Below the pieces are notes generated by a model that saw nothing but the letters and a program-made list of their open reading frames with translations, ran no database searches and was not told the origin of the DNA. From NCBI GenBank assembly GCA_003170475.1, contig PMZI01000013.1, positions 34,886-98,885 of the forward strand: 64,000 bases of DNA. The letters run 5' to 3'. This DNA is from Ignavibacteriota bacterium (GTDB lineage: Bacteria; Bacteroidota; Ignavibacteria; UBA10030). Shown here in pieces: positions 1 through 8,856 of the stretch. Position 1 is the first letter of the stretch. The number at the start of each line of letters is the position of its first letter. Both the position numbers and the translations under genes were made by a program.

Positions 1-2
1 TT

Positions 3-596
3 GAAGAAACTGTCGGAGCAATGGCCGATCTGGTTCGCGAAGGGAAAGTGCGATACCTCGGTCTTTCAGAGGCAGGAACGGTGACCATTCGAAAGGCAGT
101 GAAGGAACACACGATTACCGCATTGCAGACAGAGTACTCGTTGTGGACGCGGGATGTTGAAGCCGAGATACTCCCCACGTGCCGGGAGCTCGGTATTACC
201 TTCGTGCCCTACAGTCCGCTCGGAAGAGGCTTCCTGACGGGAAGGTTCAAATCTACCGCAGATATGGACGAGAACGATATCCGGCGCAAGACGCATCCTC
301 GTTTCCAACCCGAGAATCTGGAGAAAAACCTCCGTATCGTGCAGGCGGTCGAGCAATTGGCGGCGGAGAAGAAATGCACGCCCGGTCAGTTGGCGCTTGC
401 CTGGTGCCTTTCTCAGGGGGAAGATGTTATCCCCATACCGGGTACGAAGAGAATTCAGTATCTTCGGGAGAATGTGCAGGCGGTCGATGTGATCCTGACG
501 GCTGATGATCTTCGAAAGATAGACGAAGCGATTCCGAAAGGCGCTGCTTCTGGTGAACGGTACATGGCAGCCCAGATGCTCAGGGTGGGGCGGTAA
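3..596 (+). CDS. aldo/keto reductase, C-terminal part (cut by window edge)
   Basis: This is the C-terminal part of an NADPH-dependent aldo/keto reductase, a cytosolic TIM-barrel oxidoreductase. The reading frame is open from the first bases, so the true start lies outside the window; the Met at base 21 is internal. Family features seen are [14 protein letters not shown], the YSLWTRD segment, [12 protein letters not shown] and the cofactor-binding stretch VIPIPGTKR followed by LREN near the end. These match the AKR13/YajO-like group rather than the aldose-reductase group (family knowledge). The active-site Tyr and Lys lie upstream and cannot be checked. The substrate is unknown. Hairpins follow the stop codon. 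Confidence 0.9.
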   Translation, partial: EETVGAMADLVREGKVRYLGLSEAGTVTIRKAVKEHTITALQTEYSLWTRDVEAEILPTCRELGITFVPYSPLGRGFLTGRFKSTADMDENDIRRKTHPRFQPENLEKNLRIVQAVEQLAAEKKCTPGQLALAWCLSQGEDVIPIPGTKRIQYLRENVQAVDVILTADDLRKIDEAIPKGAASGERYMAAQMLRVGR

Positions 597-646
597 GTTC
601 CCAGGGGGAAATTCAAGTCTTGAACGTAAAAAACACGCGGCCTACT

Positions 647-673
647 ATGTAGGACAGGATGACTTCCTGTCCT
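647..673. terminator. hairpin after the aldo/keto reductase gene
   Basis: GTAGGACAGGA pairs perfectly with TCCTGTCCTAC around a 5-base loop. There is no clear T-run, so this may be a repeat element or a weak terminator. It lies in the stretch that a longer reading of the CHASE2 gene would translate, which argues for the later start of that gene. Confidence 0.55.
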
Positions 674-708
674 ACGAGGCCTCCCTCGATCTTGATTCTG
701 TCCATCAC

Positions 709-731
709 AGACGGAGCGCACGTCCGTCTTT
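709..731 (+). terminator. second hairpin upstream of the CHASE2 gene
   Basis: AGACGGA pairs with TCCGTCT over a 7-base loop and is followed by a short T-rich stretch. It sits 20 bases before the preferred CHASE2 start codon. It could end transcription of the reductase gene or belong to the same hairpin family as those at 8703 and 48325. Confidence 0.4.
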
Positions 732-751
732 CATGTCTCACATACTCATAC

Positions 752-3364
752 ATGTCGCGTAAGTACATCACAGTCATAGGCATGGTCATTGTGCTGCTCG
801 TCTTGATGCAGCTCGGTTCAAAACCGATGCACAAGCTCGAGCAAGGACTCCTGGACGTCCGCTATCACATGCGTGGACAGGTCGCGGCCGACACCAATAT
901 TGTGATTCTGTACTTCGACAACGACGACATCGCCTCTCTCGGCGGCTGGCCTCTCAAGCGCAATTATTACGCCCTCCTTCTCGACGTCTTGACGAAAAGT
1001 AACGTTCGCGCGATCGGGCTCGACATTTTCTTCGGCGAGCACAACCTCGAATATCCTGAGCACGACGATCTGCTCGCAACGAAGGCAGCGGCATCGGGAA
1101 AGCTCGTGTGCTCAACGTACTTTCGCCGCGTCGAAAGCACGGAGCTCTCCTCTCCGAGTCTGACGCCGGATCATTTCCCGGCTCTCGGAAAAATGAGCGA
1201 TCCCCTGCTCTACGGTGCGCAGATACAACTGCCATTTCGGGAATTGCTCGATTCGGCAGCCGGCATCGGACACACCAATGTCACAAAAGGAGCGGCGTCT
1301 CAGCTTCCGTTGTTGATTGACGCCGGCGGCCGCACTGTCCCGGCCTTTGCGCTCGAAGTACTTCGATTGTACAGTCAAGTCGATCGTTCACAGGTGCAGC
1401 TTGCAGGCCATTCTGTAATCCTGCATTTGAAAGAAGGGGAAATTCGAATTCCCATCAGTGGCGACGGAACGACCATGCTCAATTTTCCGGGGGCACTCTC
1501 GTCGTTTCGTCGATATCGTTGCGTCGAAGTTCTTCGATCGTTTCTTTCCGGACCGTCCAATCTCTCAAGTTTGCGCGACAAGATCGTCTTCGTAAGCGTG
1601 ATTGGAGAAGGGCGGGGCGAGTTTTTCGAAACGCCTTTTGACGCACAGTTCCCTTCCGTCGGCCTCCAGGCCACCTTCATCGACAATGGGTTGAACAACC
1701 GGTTTCTCTCGACCGTCTCACCGTTCGTCGGAGAGATCCTGATCCCTCTCGCCCTGAACCTCTGCTTTCTCTTTCTGATGGCGCAGTTCGGCAATTTTCG
1801 CGGGGGAGTGTTCGGTGTCTTGCTCGCCCTGTTCTATCTGTCTGCCAGCCAGCTCATATTTGTGACGGCTCACGTGGTTCTTCCCGTGCTCGGACCTCTC
1901 GTTCTCCTCTTTGTCGGATGGCTCGGGCCCGTTCTCTACGACTACTTTGTTGTTGGGAAGCATGTCGCGCGGCTCGAGTCAGACAAACAACTGGCAGAAG
2001 GCAAGCTTCGGGAGAGTGAATTGAAGCTGCAGATGCTTGAAAAGGAACTTCTCGACCAGAAGGTGCCCGCCCGATCGACGCGAGGGTCTGAACTTGTCGA
2101 TGAGATCAAGCGCTACAAAGAGGAGATCAAGACCCTTTCCGCTCAAGTGAGTGACATGGTGGAATTCGAGGCCGCAGAGCTCGAACCGAAAAGCGAGGTC
2201 GGTGTTTTTGAGGGGATTGTGTATCACACCGCGGGCAAAATGAAGGGCGTGGTCGATCTTATCAGGAAGATCTCTGCAAGCGATGCGAATGTCCTCATCC
2301 TCGGAGAGAGCGGAACGGGGAAGGAGCTTGTTGCACAGGCAGTGCATAACCTGAGCGATCGGCGAGGCAAGGTGTTTGTTGCTGTCAATTGTGGCGCGCT
2401 GACGGAAACGCTTCTCGAGAGCGAGCTCTTTGGACATGAAAAGGGATCCTTCACGGGGGCAATCAAGGACAAGATAGGACGTTTTGAACATGCGAATGGC
2501 GGAACGATCTTCCTCGACGAAATTGCCGAGACCAGCGAGATGTTTCAGATAAAACTTCTTCGGGTGGTGCAGTCCGGAGAATTCGAGCGCGTCGGTGCCA
2601 ACACGACCATGAAGACAAACGCTCGGATCATCGCCGCAACGAACAAAAATCTGCGCGATCTGGTGAGTGAGAAGCGCTTCCGTGAAGATCTCTATTACCG
2701 ACTCAACGTCTTCTCGATCGAATTGCCCCCGCTGAGGGAACGGAAAGGCGATATTCCACTGCTCGCGCGAAGTTTTGTGAAGGCGGAAGATGGGTCATTG
2801 TCCCTCTCCTCCACGGTCATGGACGCGTTTCTACAATATCGGTGGCCGGGAAATGTTCGCGAGCTTCAAAGTGCAGTCACGCGAGCAAGTATTTTTGCCC
2901 GTTCTGACGGCCGGACGCTCATTCAGCTCAGGGATTTGCCGGAGGAAGTTGCTGCGGCGACGAAGGGGCAGGTTGACATCGAAGATCAGATTCTTGAGAC
3001 TCTGCGCTCCAAAAAGTTCTCCCGTAGTTCCATCTCAGAGACGGCGGAAGAACTCGGTGGATTGAACAGAGGGACCGTTGCTGAGTATTACCGGGGCATT
3101 TGTTTCAAACACTTCTTTGAGGGCGTTTGGGACGTAAAGAGTGCTGTTGAAGCGATCGTGAAGGACCAGGACGCCGACTCCACCGAAAAGGTTCAGAAAA
3201 AGCTCCGTGAATATCTCGGGAACGTCGTTGAAGAGCTCACTCCTGGTCAGGATTTCGATTCCACCAAAATTTCTCTCCGCCCGAAGTACAAGAACCTTCC
3301 CCAGCGGTACCATACTATCCTGGACGAAGTCGTCCGGGCCTACCTAGACGGCAAGTGGAAGTGA
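752..3364 (+). CDS. CHASE2-domain membrane sigma-54 activator
   Basis: This is a 870-residue predicted bacterial enhancer-binding protein anchored in the inner membrane. From the N-terminus it has one membrane segment (YITVIGMVIVLLVLM), a large CHASE2 sensory domain expected to be periplasmic, about three membrane helices, a coiled coil, and a sigma-54 AAA+ domain. Walker A GESGTGKE is at about 518-525, the sigma-54 contact loop reads GSFTGA at about 565-570 (GAFTGA is commoner), and Walker B is GGTIFLDE. The C-terminus has a helix-turn-helix-like stretch (ISETAEELGGLNRGTVAEYY) followed by about 100 residues I do not recognise, instead of a short Fis-type end. An open frame extends to 659, but that extension has no membrane-protein character and covers hairpin DNA, so the ATG at 752 is preferred. 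It probably senses an envelope signal and drives sigma-54 promoters; the targets are unknown. Confidence 0.88.
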   Translation: MSRKYITVIGMVIVLLVLMQLGSKPMHKLEQGLLDVRYHMRGQVAADTNIVILYFDNDDIASLGGWPLKRNYYALLLDVLTKSNVRAIGLDIFFGEHNLEYPEHDDLLATKAAASGKLVCSTYFRRVESTELSSPSLTPDHFPALGKMSDPLLYGAQIQLPFRELLDSAAGIGHTNVTKGAASQLPLLIDAGGRTVPAFALEVLRLYSQVDRSQVQLAGHSVILHLKEGEIRIPISGDGTTMLNFPGALSSFRRYRCVEVLRSFLSGPSNLSSLRDKIVFVSVIGEGRGEFFETPFDAQFPSVGLQATFIDNGLNNRFLSTVSPFVGEILIPLALNLCFLFLMAQFGNFRGGVFGVLLALFYLSASQLIFVTAHVVLPVLGPLVLLFVGWLGPVLYDYFVVGKHVARLESDKQLAEGKLRESELKLQMLEKELLDQKVPARSTRGSELVDEIKRYKEEIKTLSAQVSDMVEFEAAELEPKSEVGVFEGIVYHTAGKMKGVVDLIRKISASDANVLILGESGTGKELVAQAVHNLSDRRGKVFVAVNCGALTETLLESELFGHEKGSFTGAIKDKIGRFEHANGGTIFLDEIAETSEMFQIKLLRVVQSGEFERVGANTTMKTNARIIAATNKNLRDLVSEKRFREDLYYRLNVFSIELPPLRERKGDIPLLARSFVKAEDGSLSLSSTVMDAFLQYRWPGNVRELQSAVTRASIFARSDGRTLIQLRDLPEEVAAATKGQVDIEDQILETLRSKKFSRSSISETAEELGGLNRGTVAEYYRGICFKHFFEGVWDVKSAVEAIVKDQDADSTEKVQKKLREYLGNVVEELTPGQDFDSTKISLRPKYKNLPQRYHTILDEVVRAYLDGKWK

Positions 3365-3825
3365 TGGGTCCGTTGTTGTGGATCGGACCGGCCAATCTGG
3401 TTCCCTGACAGCAGATTCCCCGCCTCAAACTAGAGCGTTACGCAGAGGGACACAGAGGAGCACAGAGGGACTCTGAGCAGGTTAAACGATTATCTCTGTT
3501 GAACTCTGGATCTCTGTGTCCCAAACAAGGGCGTCACACGGAACATCTTGTCTGCGGCGGTGCCCACGAAATCCTCTGGGCTTTGTAAGAACTACACGCT
3601 TCAGCGCCGGTACAGGTTCATTCCGGCAGTACACCCACGGAATTCCAGCACTTCTTTCCCAGCAGTTGATAACCTCCGGACAACCGACAGTGCCTAACTC
3701 GTTGAAAATCAACTTGTTGCGATGCCACGCGTATCAGGTTCCTTTTCGCACTCATGGCATAGGAGTTGGATACAGTAGGGCAAGTGAAGTTTTCGAATTT
3801 CGTTCAAAAATAGCCTGACAGGGCA
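3365..3825. repeat. non-coding gap with CACAGAGG-type inverted repeat
   Basis: This gap holds no convincing gene. Near 3433-3475 there is a purine-rich stretch with repeated CACAGAGG/GGGACACAGAGG, and near 3500-3523 its inverted counterpart CTCTGTGTCCC. This is a degenerate dispersed repeat that can fold back on itself. A 100-codon open frame at 3516-3818 looks random in composition and is not called. Confidence 0.6.
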
Positions 3826-4677
3826 ATGTTGAACCCGAAAGACAGAGAATACTTGGAGATGGTGATAGCGAACAATGAGCTGCTCAACAGCGACATTGTG
3901 CCGCTCGATGATGGGGATGCATACTCATCGGACTACTCCGGCGGTTCAACGAAGATCAGCGATCGTGGGTACCCGTTGCGGTGGGGGAGAATCATACATC
4001 GTGTGACGAAGTCAGTGGGATTCGACGAAGTCAGTGACGATTGTGTGATAGCGACGGTTACCCGAACGATTGACGGCATCTTAAAGATCGCTGCGCCTTA
4101 CCAGTTGAGCACGAGAATGCGTCATTCTCTGATCTCAAAACCATTTACCGAGAACAGCATTCGCAAGGCTCAATTCCTTCGTGTCGCTTCCACGAAAGAC
4201 CTTTCCAGGAACTGGAAGCTGAATGGGATTTCGCATGTGAACGGTGGGACGAAGGAAGCAAATGTTTCGATCAGCGAATTCATGCTGCGCTCACAAAATG
4301 GTGAGACTGTTTCACTGAAATCCCCGGAAGACAACCCATGGCCGTTTGGGGCCAATGGAACCCGCCATCTCGCGACGGTGACGGGAAATTCTGATCTCGA
4401 GGTAAAAGTGAAGCTGCAGACGAGCGAAGTAGAGCCAAACACGGTCGTTCTGCGGTCAGGTTTTCGAGGGAAATGGGGACTGCGGTCATTGCTGCCGTTG
4501 AAGCTCGAGAATCGGATTGGCGATCATTATATTCACACGTATGAAAACACTGTCCGTCCGTTGACACGTCCGGGAGTGTTTCATGCAGTGGTTGAGGCGA
4601 TCTCCAGAGAAACACTCTGTGATATGGAGGCGCCGGTTTTAACAAAGTTTTGGGGCATCCCGTATACGGTGCAGTAG
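3826..4677 (+). CDS. hypothetical protein
   Basis: This 283-residue protein is not recognised. It has no signal peptide or membrane segment, so it is probably cytosolic. It is rich in polar residues with predicted beta-strand character in the second half. Striking sequence points are the acidic/Ser-rich stretch near residues 24-45, a central VNGGTKEANVSISEF region, and WPFGANGTRH. The ATG is the first in frame and no strong ribosome-binding site precedes it. A terminator follows at 4701-4737, so it appears to be a single-gene unit. The coding call rests on frame length, a normal amino-acid composition and the clean flanks. Confidence 0.6.
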   Translation: MLNPKDREYLEMVIANNELLNSDIVPLDDGDAYSSDYSGGSTKISDRGYPLRWGRIIHRVTKSVGFDEVSDDCVIATVTRTIDGILKIAAPYQLSTRMRHSLISKPFTENSIRKAQFLRVASTKDLSRNWKLNGISHVNGGTKEANVSISEFMLRSQNGETVSLKSPEDNPWPFGANGTRHLATVTGNSDLEVKVKLQTSEVEPNTVVLRSGFRGKWGLRSLLPLKLENRIGDHYIHTYENTVRPLTRPGVFHAVVEAISRETLCDMEAPVLTKFWGIPYTVQ

Positions 4678-4700
4678 ATGTGGCGTGAAAGGATCCCCAC

Positions 4701-4737
4701 CTGGCTCCTGCTCCGGGGAACAGCGGGAGCCAGTTTT
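4701..4737 (+). terminator. rho-independent terminator
   Basis: CTGGCTCC (4701-4708) pairs with GGAGCCAG (4726-4733), with extra GCT/AGC pairing inside, and is followed by TTTT. It ends the hypothetical gene at 3826-4677. Confidence 0.8.
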
Positions 4738-4751
4738 GTCTCTGGCTTCAA

Positions 4752-4775
4752 ATTATTGCCATTTTGGGCAATAAT
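4752..4775. promoter_or_regulatory. inverted repeat upstream of lipoprotein gene, possible operator
   Basis: ATTATTGCC and GGCAATAAT form a perfect 9-base inverted repeat with a 6-base centre, about 70 bases before the lipoprotein start at 4844. It lies just after a terminator and so may be a repressor site or an mRNA hairpin. No known binding protein is implied. Confidence 0.35.
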
Positions 4776-4843
4776 CACTTGTGATAAGGGATATTTCGAA
4801 ATGCGGAGGAATTCAGTATATTACGGACGGATGGTGATGGCTT

Positions 4844-5761
4844 ATGCGTAGGTCTGGCTTCATTCTTGCGGTTGTGAGTCTGTTCTGGCTCGTTGGATGT
4901 CAGGAGAATTCTCCTGTCCAACTGGCGTTGGATCAGAGCACGCCCGCGCTAGAAGTGAAAGTCCTTCCCGCCATTGATTCCACCCTGATCGTCGATGCCT
5001 CCGTTGATACTTCTGGAGTAATGCAGCAGGAGGAGCAGTTGTATCCTGCGACCTTCCTTGTGAACGGGGTAAAGACCGATGTAGGAGCTTCCCGGAGTTC
5101 GTTTTCCTATTCGAGGATTCTCCTCAACGACAAGCGCAGTCCGATTAGTGAACTGGGCAAAGTGATCGGGTACCTGGGACTTGATGTCGGGACAGCGAAG
5201 GTCAACACGGTTGATCTTCCGAAGACCCTGAGGCCGTATAGGACGTGGACGACTTTCTCCCCCGATTACAATGCGGGGCGAGCCTATACGTTGGTCGATC
5301 AGGATAATCAGCCCATTGGGAATTTTGCCTACGCAGCAGGCCAGACCTATCGGTTTGTCGCCGATGGTCGCGGTTCTGTTACTCCGTTCGAGCTAGCAAT
5401 CTCGAGTCCGGAAGAAATCACCGTCCTTGAGCCGAGAGCCGGTTCGGTCGTCCTCAAAGACGACGACCTTCAGGTCCGCTGGAGCGGCACCGTCGGTGGT
5501 ACTTTCCGTGTGTTGATTAGCTCATACAGTGCACGATCGAACGTCCCCGTCAAGCCCCTCCTCCAGATCGATGTCAAAGAAGGTACGAATTCTCTTACGC
5601 TGCCGGCGAAGGTCTTGAAAAGCCTTCAGGCGAACAGTGATGGTCGGTATCTCTTCTCGTTCATTTCGATGAATCGAAGTGTGGCGAGTATTCCGGGATA
5701 TACCGAAAAAGTTCTTGTTCAAGCAGCATCCATTCACAACATCCAACTCTGGGTGAAGTGA
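4844..5761 (+). CDS. putative lipoprotein
   Basis: This 305-residue exported lipoprotein has an N-terminal signal ending in the lipobox LVGC (Cys about 19), so it is probably anchored in the outer membrane. The mature part starts with a Gln/Pro/Thr-rich linker. A segment near residues 60-180 mentions no known motif. The C-terminal half (ITVLEPRAGSVVLKDDDLQVRWSG onward) resembles Ig-like/fibronectin-like beta sandwiches found in surface proteins. The next two genes encode a PorV-like/transglutaminase protein and a FecR-domain protein, so the three probably form one envelope unit. The exact role is unknown. Confidence 0.7.
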   Translation: MRRSGFILAVVSLFWLVGCQENSPVQLALDQSTPALEVKVLPAIDSTLIVDASVDTSGVMQQEEQLYPATFLVNGVKTDVGASRSSFSYSRILLNDKRSPISELGKVIGYLGLDVGTAKVNTVDLPKTLRPYRTWTTFSPDYNAGRAYTLVDQDNQPIGNFAYAAGQTYRFVADGRGSVTPFELAISSPEEITVLEPRAGSVVLKDDDLQVRWSGTVGGTFRVLISSYSARSNVPVKPLLQIDVKEGTNSLTLPAKVLKSLQANSDGRYLFSFISMNRSVASIPGYTEKVLVQAASIHNIQLWVK

Positions 5762-5863
5762 ATCGGGTGGCCGCGCCACGGCTCAACGACACTCAACACA
5801 ACAGTAGTTTTCATGGAGAGATTGTCACAGCTTTGAGATGTCTCACGGCGCCTAGAATCTAGC

Positions 5864-7894
5864 GTGTTCCCCACGAAGCTTAGACTCTACAACTTACGCC
5901 GGGCAGTCATACTTCTCCATATCGCTACATTTAGTGTCTTTGGGCAGCATCTGAGTTCCGTGCGCGGTTCTGCGCTCGGGGCATTTACGGCGCTGTCGGA
6001 TGACATTGGAAGTATCGATTGGAATCCTGCCGGCCTCGTTTCGATTCGAGATTGGGATCTCACATCGTCGATCTATGGTTCATTTCGACGGGATGTTCCT
6101 TTGAAAGGTCTTTCTCTGTACACCGCTGGCACTGCGAAGCGGTTTCTTGACGTCCATGTGATCGCCGGAAACTATTCGCCGGGACTCGACCTCGAGTTTG
6201 TCGTTCCGAGCTCGTTTCAGTTTCCCGACGGCGGTCCAAAGATCGATTACGACAAGCGCATCACGTATCGTGAGCAATACGCTCTGGGATATGGATACCA
6301 GATCACGCCGACGGTCGGACTAGGCCTGAGCGCAAGATTCAGAGAACAGTTGATCACGGATGCTCAATTCGTAGCTGATCTTGGGACTACGGGAAGCATC
6401 AAAACATCGACTTACACGGCGAACGGCTGGAACATTGACATCGGGCTCAACTGGAAGCCCTCTTCCGAGTGGAGCTTCGGTGTCGTTGCGAAGAACCTCT
6501 TCCGCTTGACTGAAAGCGAGCTTCCGGAAGGAGTTCTCGAATACGGACTGCGAAATGTGAAGACGCTGCGGGTGGGAGCAGCGTACCAAGCCAGTTCGAT
6601 GACGACGGTGGCAATGGATTTCGACACACAGGCGATGGGGGGAGCGGGGACGGAATGGAATCTCGGTGATCGATGGGCACTCCGCCAGGGGATTCTGTTC
6701 GGTGGCCATTCGACGCAGTTTGTTGCAGGGATTTCGGCTGGAGTAGGATTTGCGTTTGGGCCGGCGAAATTGAATTTCAGTTACATTCATTTTCTGAATG
6801 AGTCTTCACGATCACAGCCCACTCTCGATGCGTTTCTCGATAGGGGTGTACAAGATCTCGGGTACAATGCCTTCACCCCGAGTCAGCTGAATCTCTCGGC
6901 GAGTTTTTCGCTCGGCAGGACTCGAGAGACAGTGGCCAAGATCGAGTATGTCCAGATCTTGAGCGAGGTATATCCCTCGTCGTACCAGGTGCATGCGGCA
7001 AGGCCGCTCGGCAAGGCGAGAGTCAGAAATGTGTCGGCAAAGCCGATCTCGGTAAAAGTCTCGTTCTTCGTCGAGCAATACATGGATAGTCCGACAGAAT
7101 CACCTCGGGCGGTCTACCTCGAACCGAACACCGAAACGGATGTTCCTTTTTATGCGATATTCAACGAGGCGATCAGGTTCGTTCCGTCGATGGTCTTGAG
7201 AGCGGCGGATGTCTTCGTCAAGGCGTCGCCGGCCGAAGATTACGACGACAAGAGCCAGACCCGACTTATTATCAGGGGGCGCAACGACTGGGATGGAGAT
7301 GCCCTGACGCTCCGCTACTTTGTGACATCCGCGGACGCCGACGTCATGCGGTTCACGCGTAACGTGATGAGTCAATATAAGGACACCATCGCTGCGGTCG
7401 CGAAACAGTTGGAGAAATTCCGATCGGCCCGGTTGCTGTTTAATGAGTTTGCGTCACGATTGACGTATGTGAACGACCCGAAGGCAAGCAAAGACCGGGT
7501 GCAATTTCCGACAGAGACGTTGGCGTTGCGCGGCGGAGATTGCGATGACATGACGGTATGTTTCTCGTCGCTGCTGGCGAGTATCGGGATCAACACGGCG
7601 TTCATTGATGTGATACCGCCGCAACGTCTGGATGATGCGCACATTTTCATGATGTTTGACACGGAAGTTCCGGCGAGCCAGACAAGCATCATCAGTGACA
7701 ATCCGAAGCGCTACATCATCCGGAAGAATGAGCGGGGCGAGGAGACCATCTGGATACCGGTGGAAACAACGGCGATCACCGATGGATTCCAGAAGGCGTG
7801 GGAGCTGGGCGCAAAAGAGTATTTTGACGACGTCGAGGTTGGTCTTGGAATTGTGAGGGGGTGGGTTCGTCTCGTGGATGTGATGCCCCAATAG
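5864..7894 (+). CDS. PorV/UPF0164-like outer-membrane barrel fused to a transglutaminase-like domain
   Basis: This is a 676-residue exported protein. After a signal peptide (VILLHIATFSVFGQ), residues about 30-350 match the PorV/PorQ/UPF0164 style: SSVRGSALGAFTALSDD, the SIDWNPAGL motif, and alternating aromatic/glycine beta strands. Residues about 350-470 form a linker domain. Residues about 500-676 look like a transglutaminase/cysteine-protease fold: Cys560 in RGGDCDDMTVCFSSLLASIG, His593 in DDAHIFMMF and the WIPVETT...GFQKAW ending. The start is a GTG, since no ATG lies nearby. Barrel plus transglutaminase in one chain is unusual. The globular part may cut or cross-link a surface or periplasmic partner, but this is inference. 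Confidence 0.8.
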   Translation: MFPTKLRLYNLRRAVILLHIATFSVFGQHLSSVRGSALGAFTALSDDIGSIDWNPAGLVSIRDWDLTSSIYGSFRRDVPLKGLSLYTAGTAKRFLDVHVIAGNYSPGLDLEFVVPSSFQFPDGGPKIDYDKRITYREQYALGYGYQITPTVGLGLSARFREQLITDAQFVADLGTTGSIKTSTYTANGWNIDIGLNWKPSSEWSFGVVAKNLFRLTESELPEGVLEYGLRNVKTLRVGAAYQASSMTTVAMDFDTQAMGGAGTEWNLGDRWALRQGILFGGHSTQFVAGISAGVGFAFGPAKLNFSYIHFLNESSRSQPTLDAFLDRGVQDLGYNAFTPSQLNLSASFSLGRTRETVAKIEYVQILSEVYPSSYQVHAARPLGKARVRNVSAKPISVKVSFFVEQYMDSPTESPRAVYLEPNTETDVPFYAIFNEAIRFVPSMVLRAADVFVKASPAEDYDDKSQTRLIIRGRNDWDGDALTLRYFVTSADADVMRFTRNVMSQYKDTIAAVAKQLEKFRSARLLFNEFASRLTYVNDPKASKDRVQFPTETLALRGGDCDDMTVCFSSLLASIGINTAFIDVIPPQRLDDAHIFMMFDTEVPASQTSIISDNPKRYIIRKNERGEETIWIPVETTAITDGFQKAWELGAKEYFDDVEVGLGIVRGWVRLVDVMPQ

Positions 7895-7918
7895 AGAGTG
7901 AATTGAAAGGACAGACTA

Positions 7919-8608
7919 ATGCGTATTCGAATTCTATGGATTGCGATGCTGAGTCTTCTCGTGCTGCCGTTGCTGGCTTCGGATTTTGCCGTGAAAGCGG
8001 TGAAAGGATCCGTCGAGGTTCGTCGCGGAGTAATGGAGGAATGGAAAAAAGTCAAAATTGGAGACCTGCTGAAACCCGAGGACAGTATGCGAACGGGTCC
8101 GGGTGCCAGCGCCACCATTGAAATCGACAAGCGGAAACTGGTGGTTCCTGAGTTGACAATTCTTGATATCTCCGACGTTCGTCAACTCACCCAGGAGGAT
8201 TTTCTCCTGAAGCTTGCGATGGAGAATATCTTGGCAGTTCCTCCGAGGGAAAAGGATGAGCTTGCGATTCCGTCGGCCACCGTTCTTCACGGGGACAACA
8301 AGTCGAAGACGGACCTTCCCGTATCGTCAGACGGAAGAGTCGGCGAGATGCAACTTCACGGGGCGCGCGTATTGTACGATAATTCCTACTTTGCGACGTC
8401 GATTCTGAAATCTAAAGAAACCTTGAGGACGCATCCCGAGGTTCGCTCGAACTATGATGCGCGATTTACCGTGGCGATGGCATTCGAAAAAATGAAATTG
8501 ACAAAAGAGGCGATCACGGAATACTCCTTGCTCTCAAAGGAGGATCTCCCGGCTCCGCAGGCAAAGAAAGTGCAGAGCGCGCTGGACAAACTGAAGCAGG
8601 GTAAGTAA
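7919..8608 (+). CDS. FecR-domain exported protein
   Basis: This 229-residue protein has an N-terminal signal (ILWIAMLSLLVLPLLAS) followed by a FecR-like domain: VKGSVEVRRG, then the W-KVKIGDLL and MRTGPGASATIEI pattern typical of FecR beta repeats. The C-terminal 70 residues resemble a TPR-type pair of helices (ALKSKE..., FEKMKLTKEAITEYSLL). FecR domains of this group occur in envelope-associated proteins and not only in iron signalling. It lies 24 bases after the PorV/transglutaminase gene and is probably cotranscribed with it. A terminator follows. Confidence 0.8.
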   Translation: MRIRILWIAMLSLLVLPLLASDFAVKAVKGSVEVRRGVMEEWKKVKIGDLLKPEDSMRTGPGASATIEIDKRKLVVPELTILDISDVRQLTQEDFLLKLAMENILAVPPREKDELAIPSATVLHGDNKSKTDLPVSSDGRVGEMQLHGARVLYDNSYFATSILKSKETLRTHPEVRSNYDARFTVAMAFEKMKLTKEAITEYSLLSKEDLPAPQAKKVQSALDKLKQGK

Positions 8609-8652
8609 CGCGAATGGTGCCACCCCTGGTGGGTGAAAGCGAAAATGTGTGA

Positions 8653-8682
8653 CAACGCCGTGGCGGAAGCCGCGGCGTTGCT
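8653..8682 (+). terminator. terminator after the FecR-domain gene
   Basis: CAACGCCGTGG (8653-8663) pairs with CCGCGGCGTTG (8670-8680), with one G-T pair and a 6-base loop, and is followed by CTGTTT. It is 45 bases past the stop codon. Confidence 0.7.
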
Positions 8683-8702
8683 GTTTCCGGGGGGAGAGAA
8701 AG

Positions 8703-8747
8703 AAGTCCGACTTCTGTCCGGGGTTTGACTCTAGCGAAGTCGGACTT
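8703..8747. repeat. AAGTCCGACTTC inverted repeat
   Basis: AAGTCCGACTTC (8703-8714) is the exact reverse complement of GAAGTCGGACTT (8736-8747). Each arm is also partly palindromic. A close relative lies at 48325-48374, so this is a dispersed intergenic element. Confidence 0.75.
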
Positions 8748-8856
8748 GCAGAAGGTTCCATCTTGGAAATTCCCAAAATAAGCTCTACATTTCCCAAACT
8801 AAAATGTCATTCCACCGTATCATCTTCCCACATCCCGAACTTATCACTGGAATCTC

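Noticed and set aside
659-751. N-terminal extension of the CHASE2 protein
   Set aside because: Covers hairpins and gives a Cys/Pro-rich stretch unlike a membrane-protein start; ATG at 752 fits better.
3516-3818. 100-codon + strand frame
   Set aside because: Composition looks random, it overlaps the CACAGAGG repeat arm, and no signal peptide or motif is seen.
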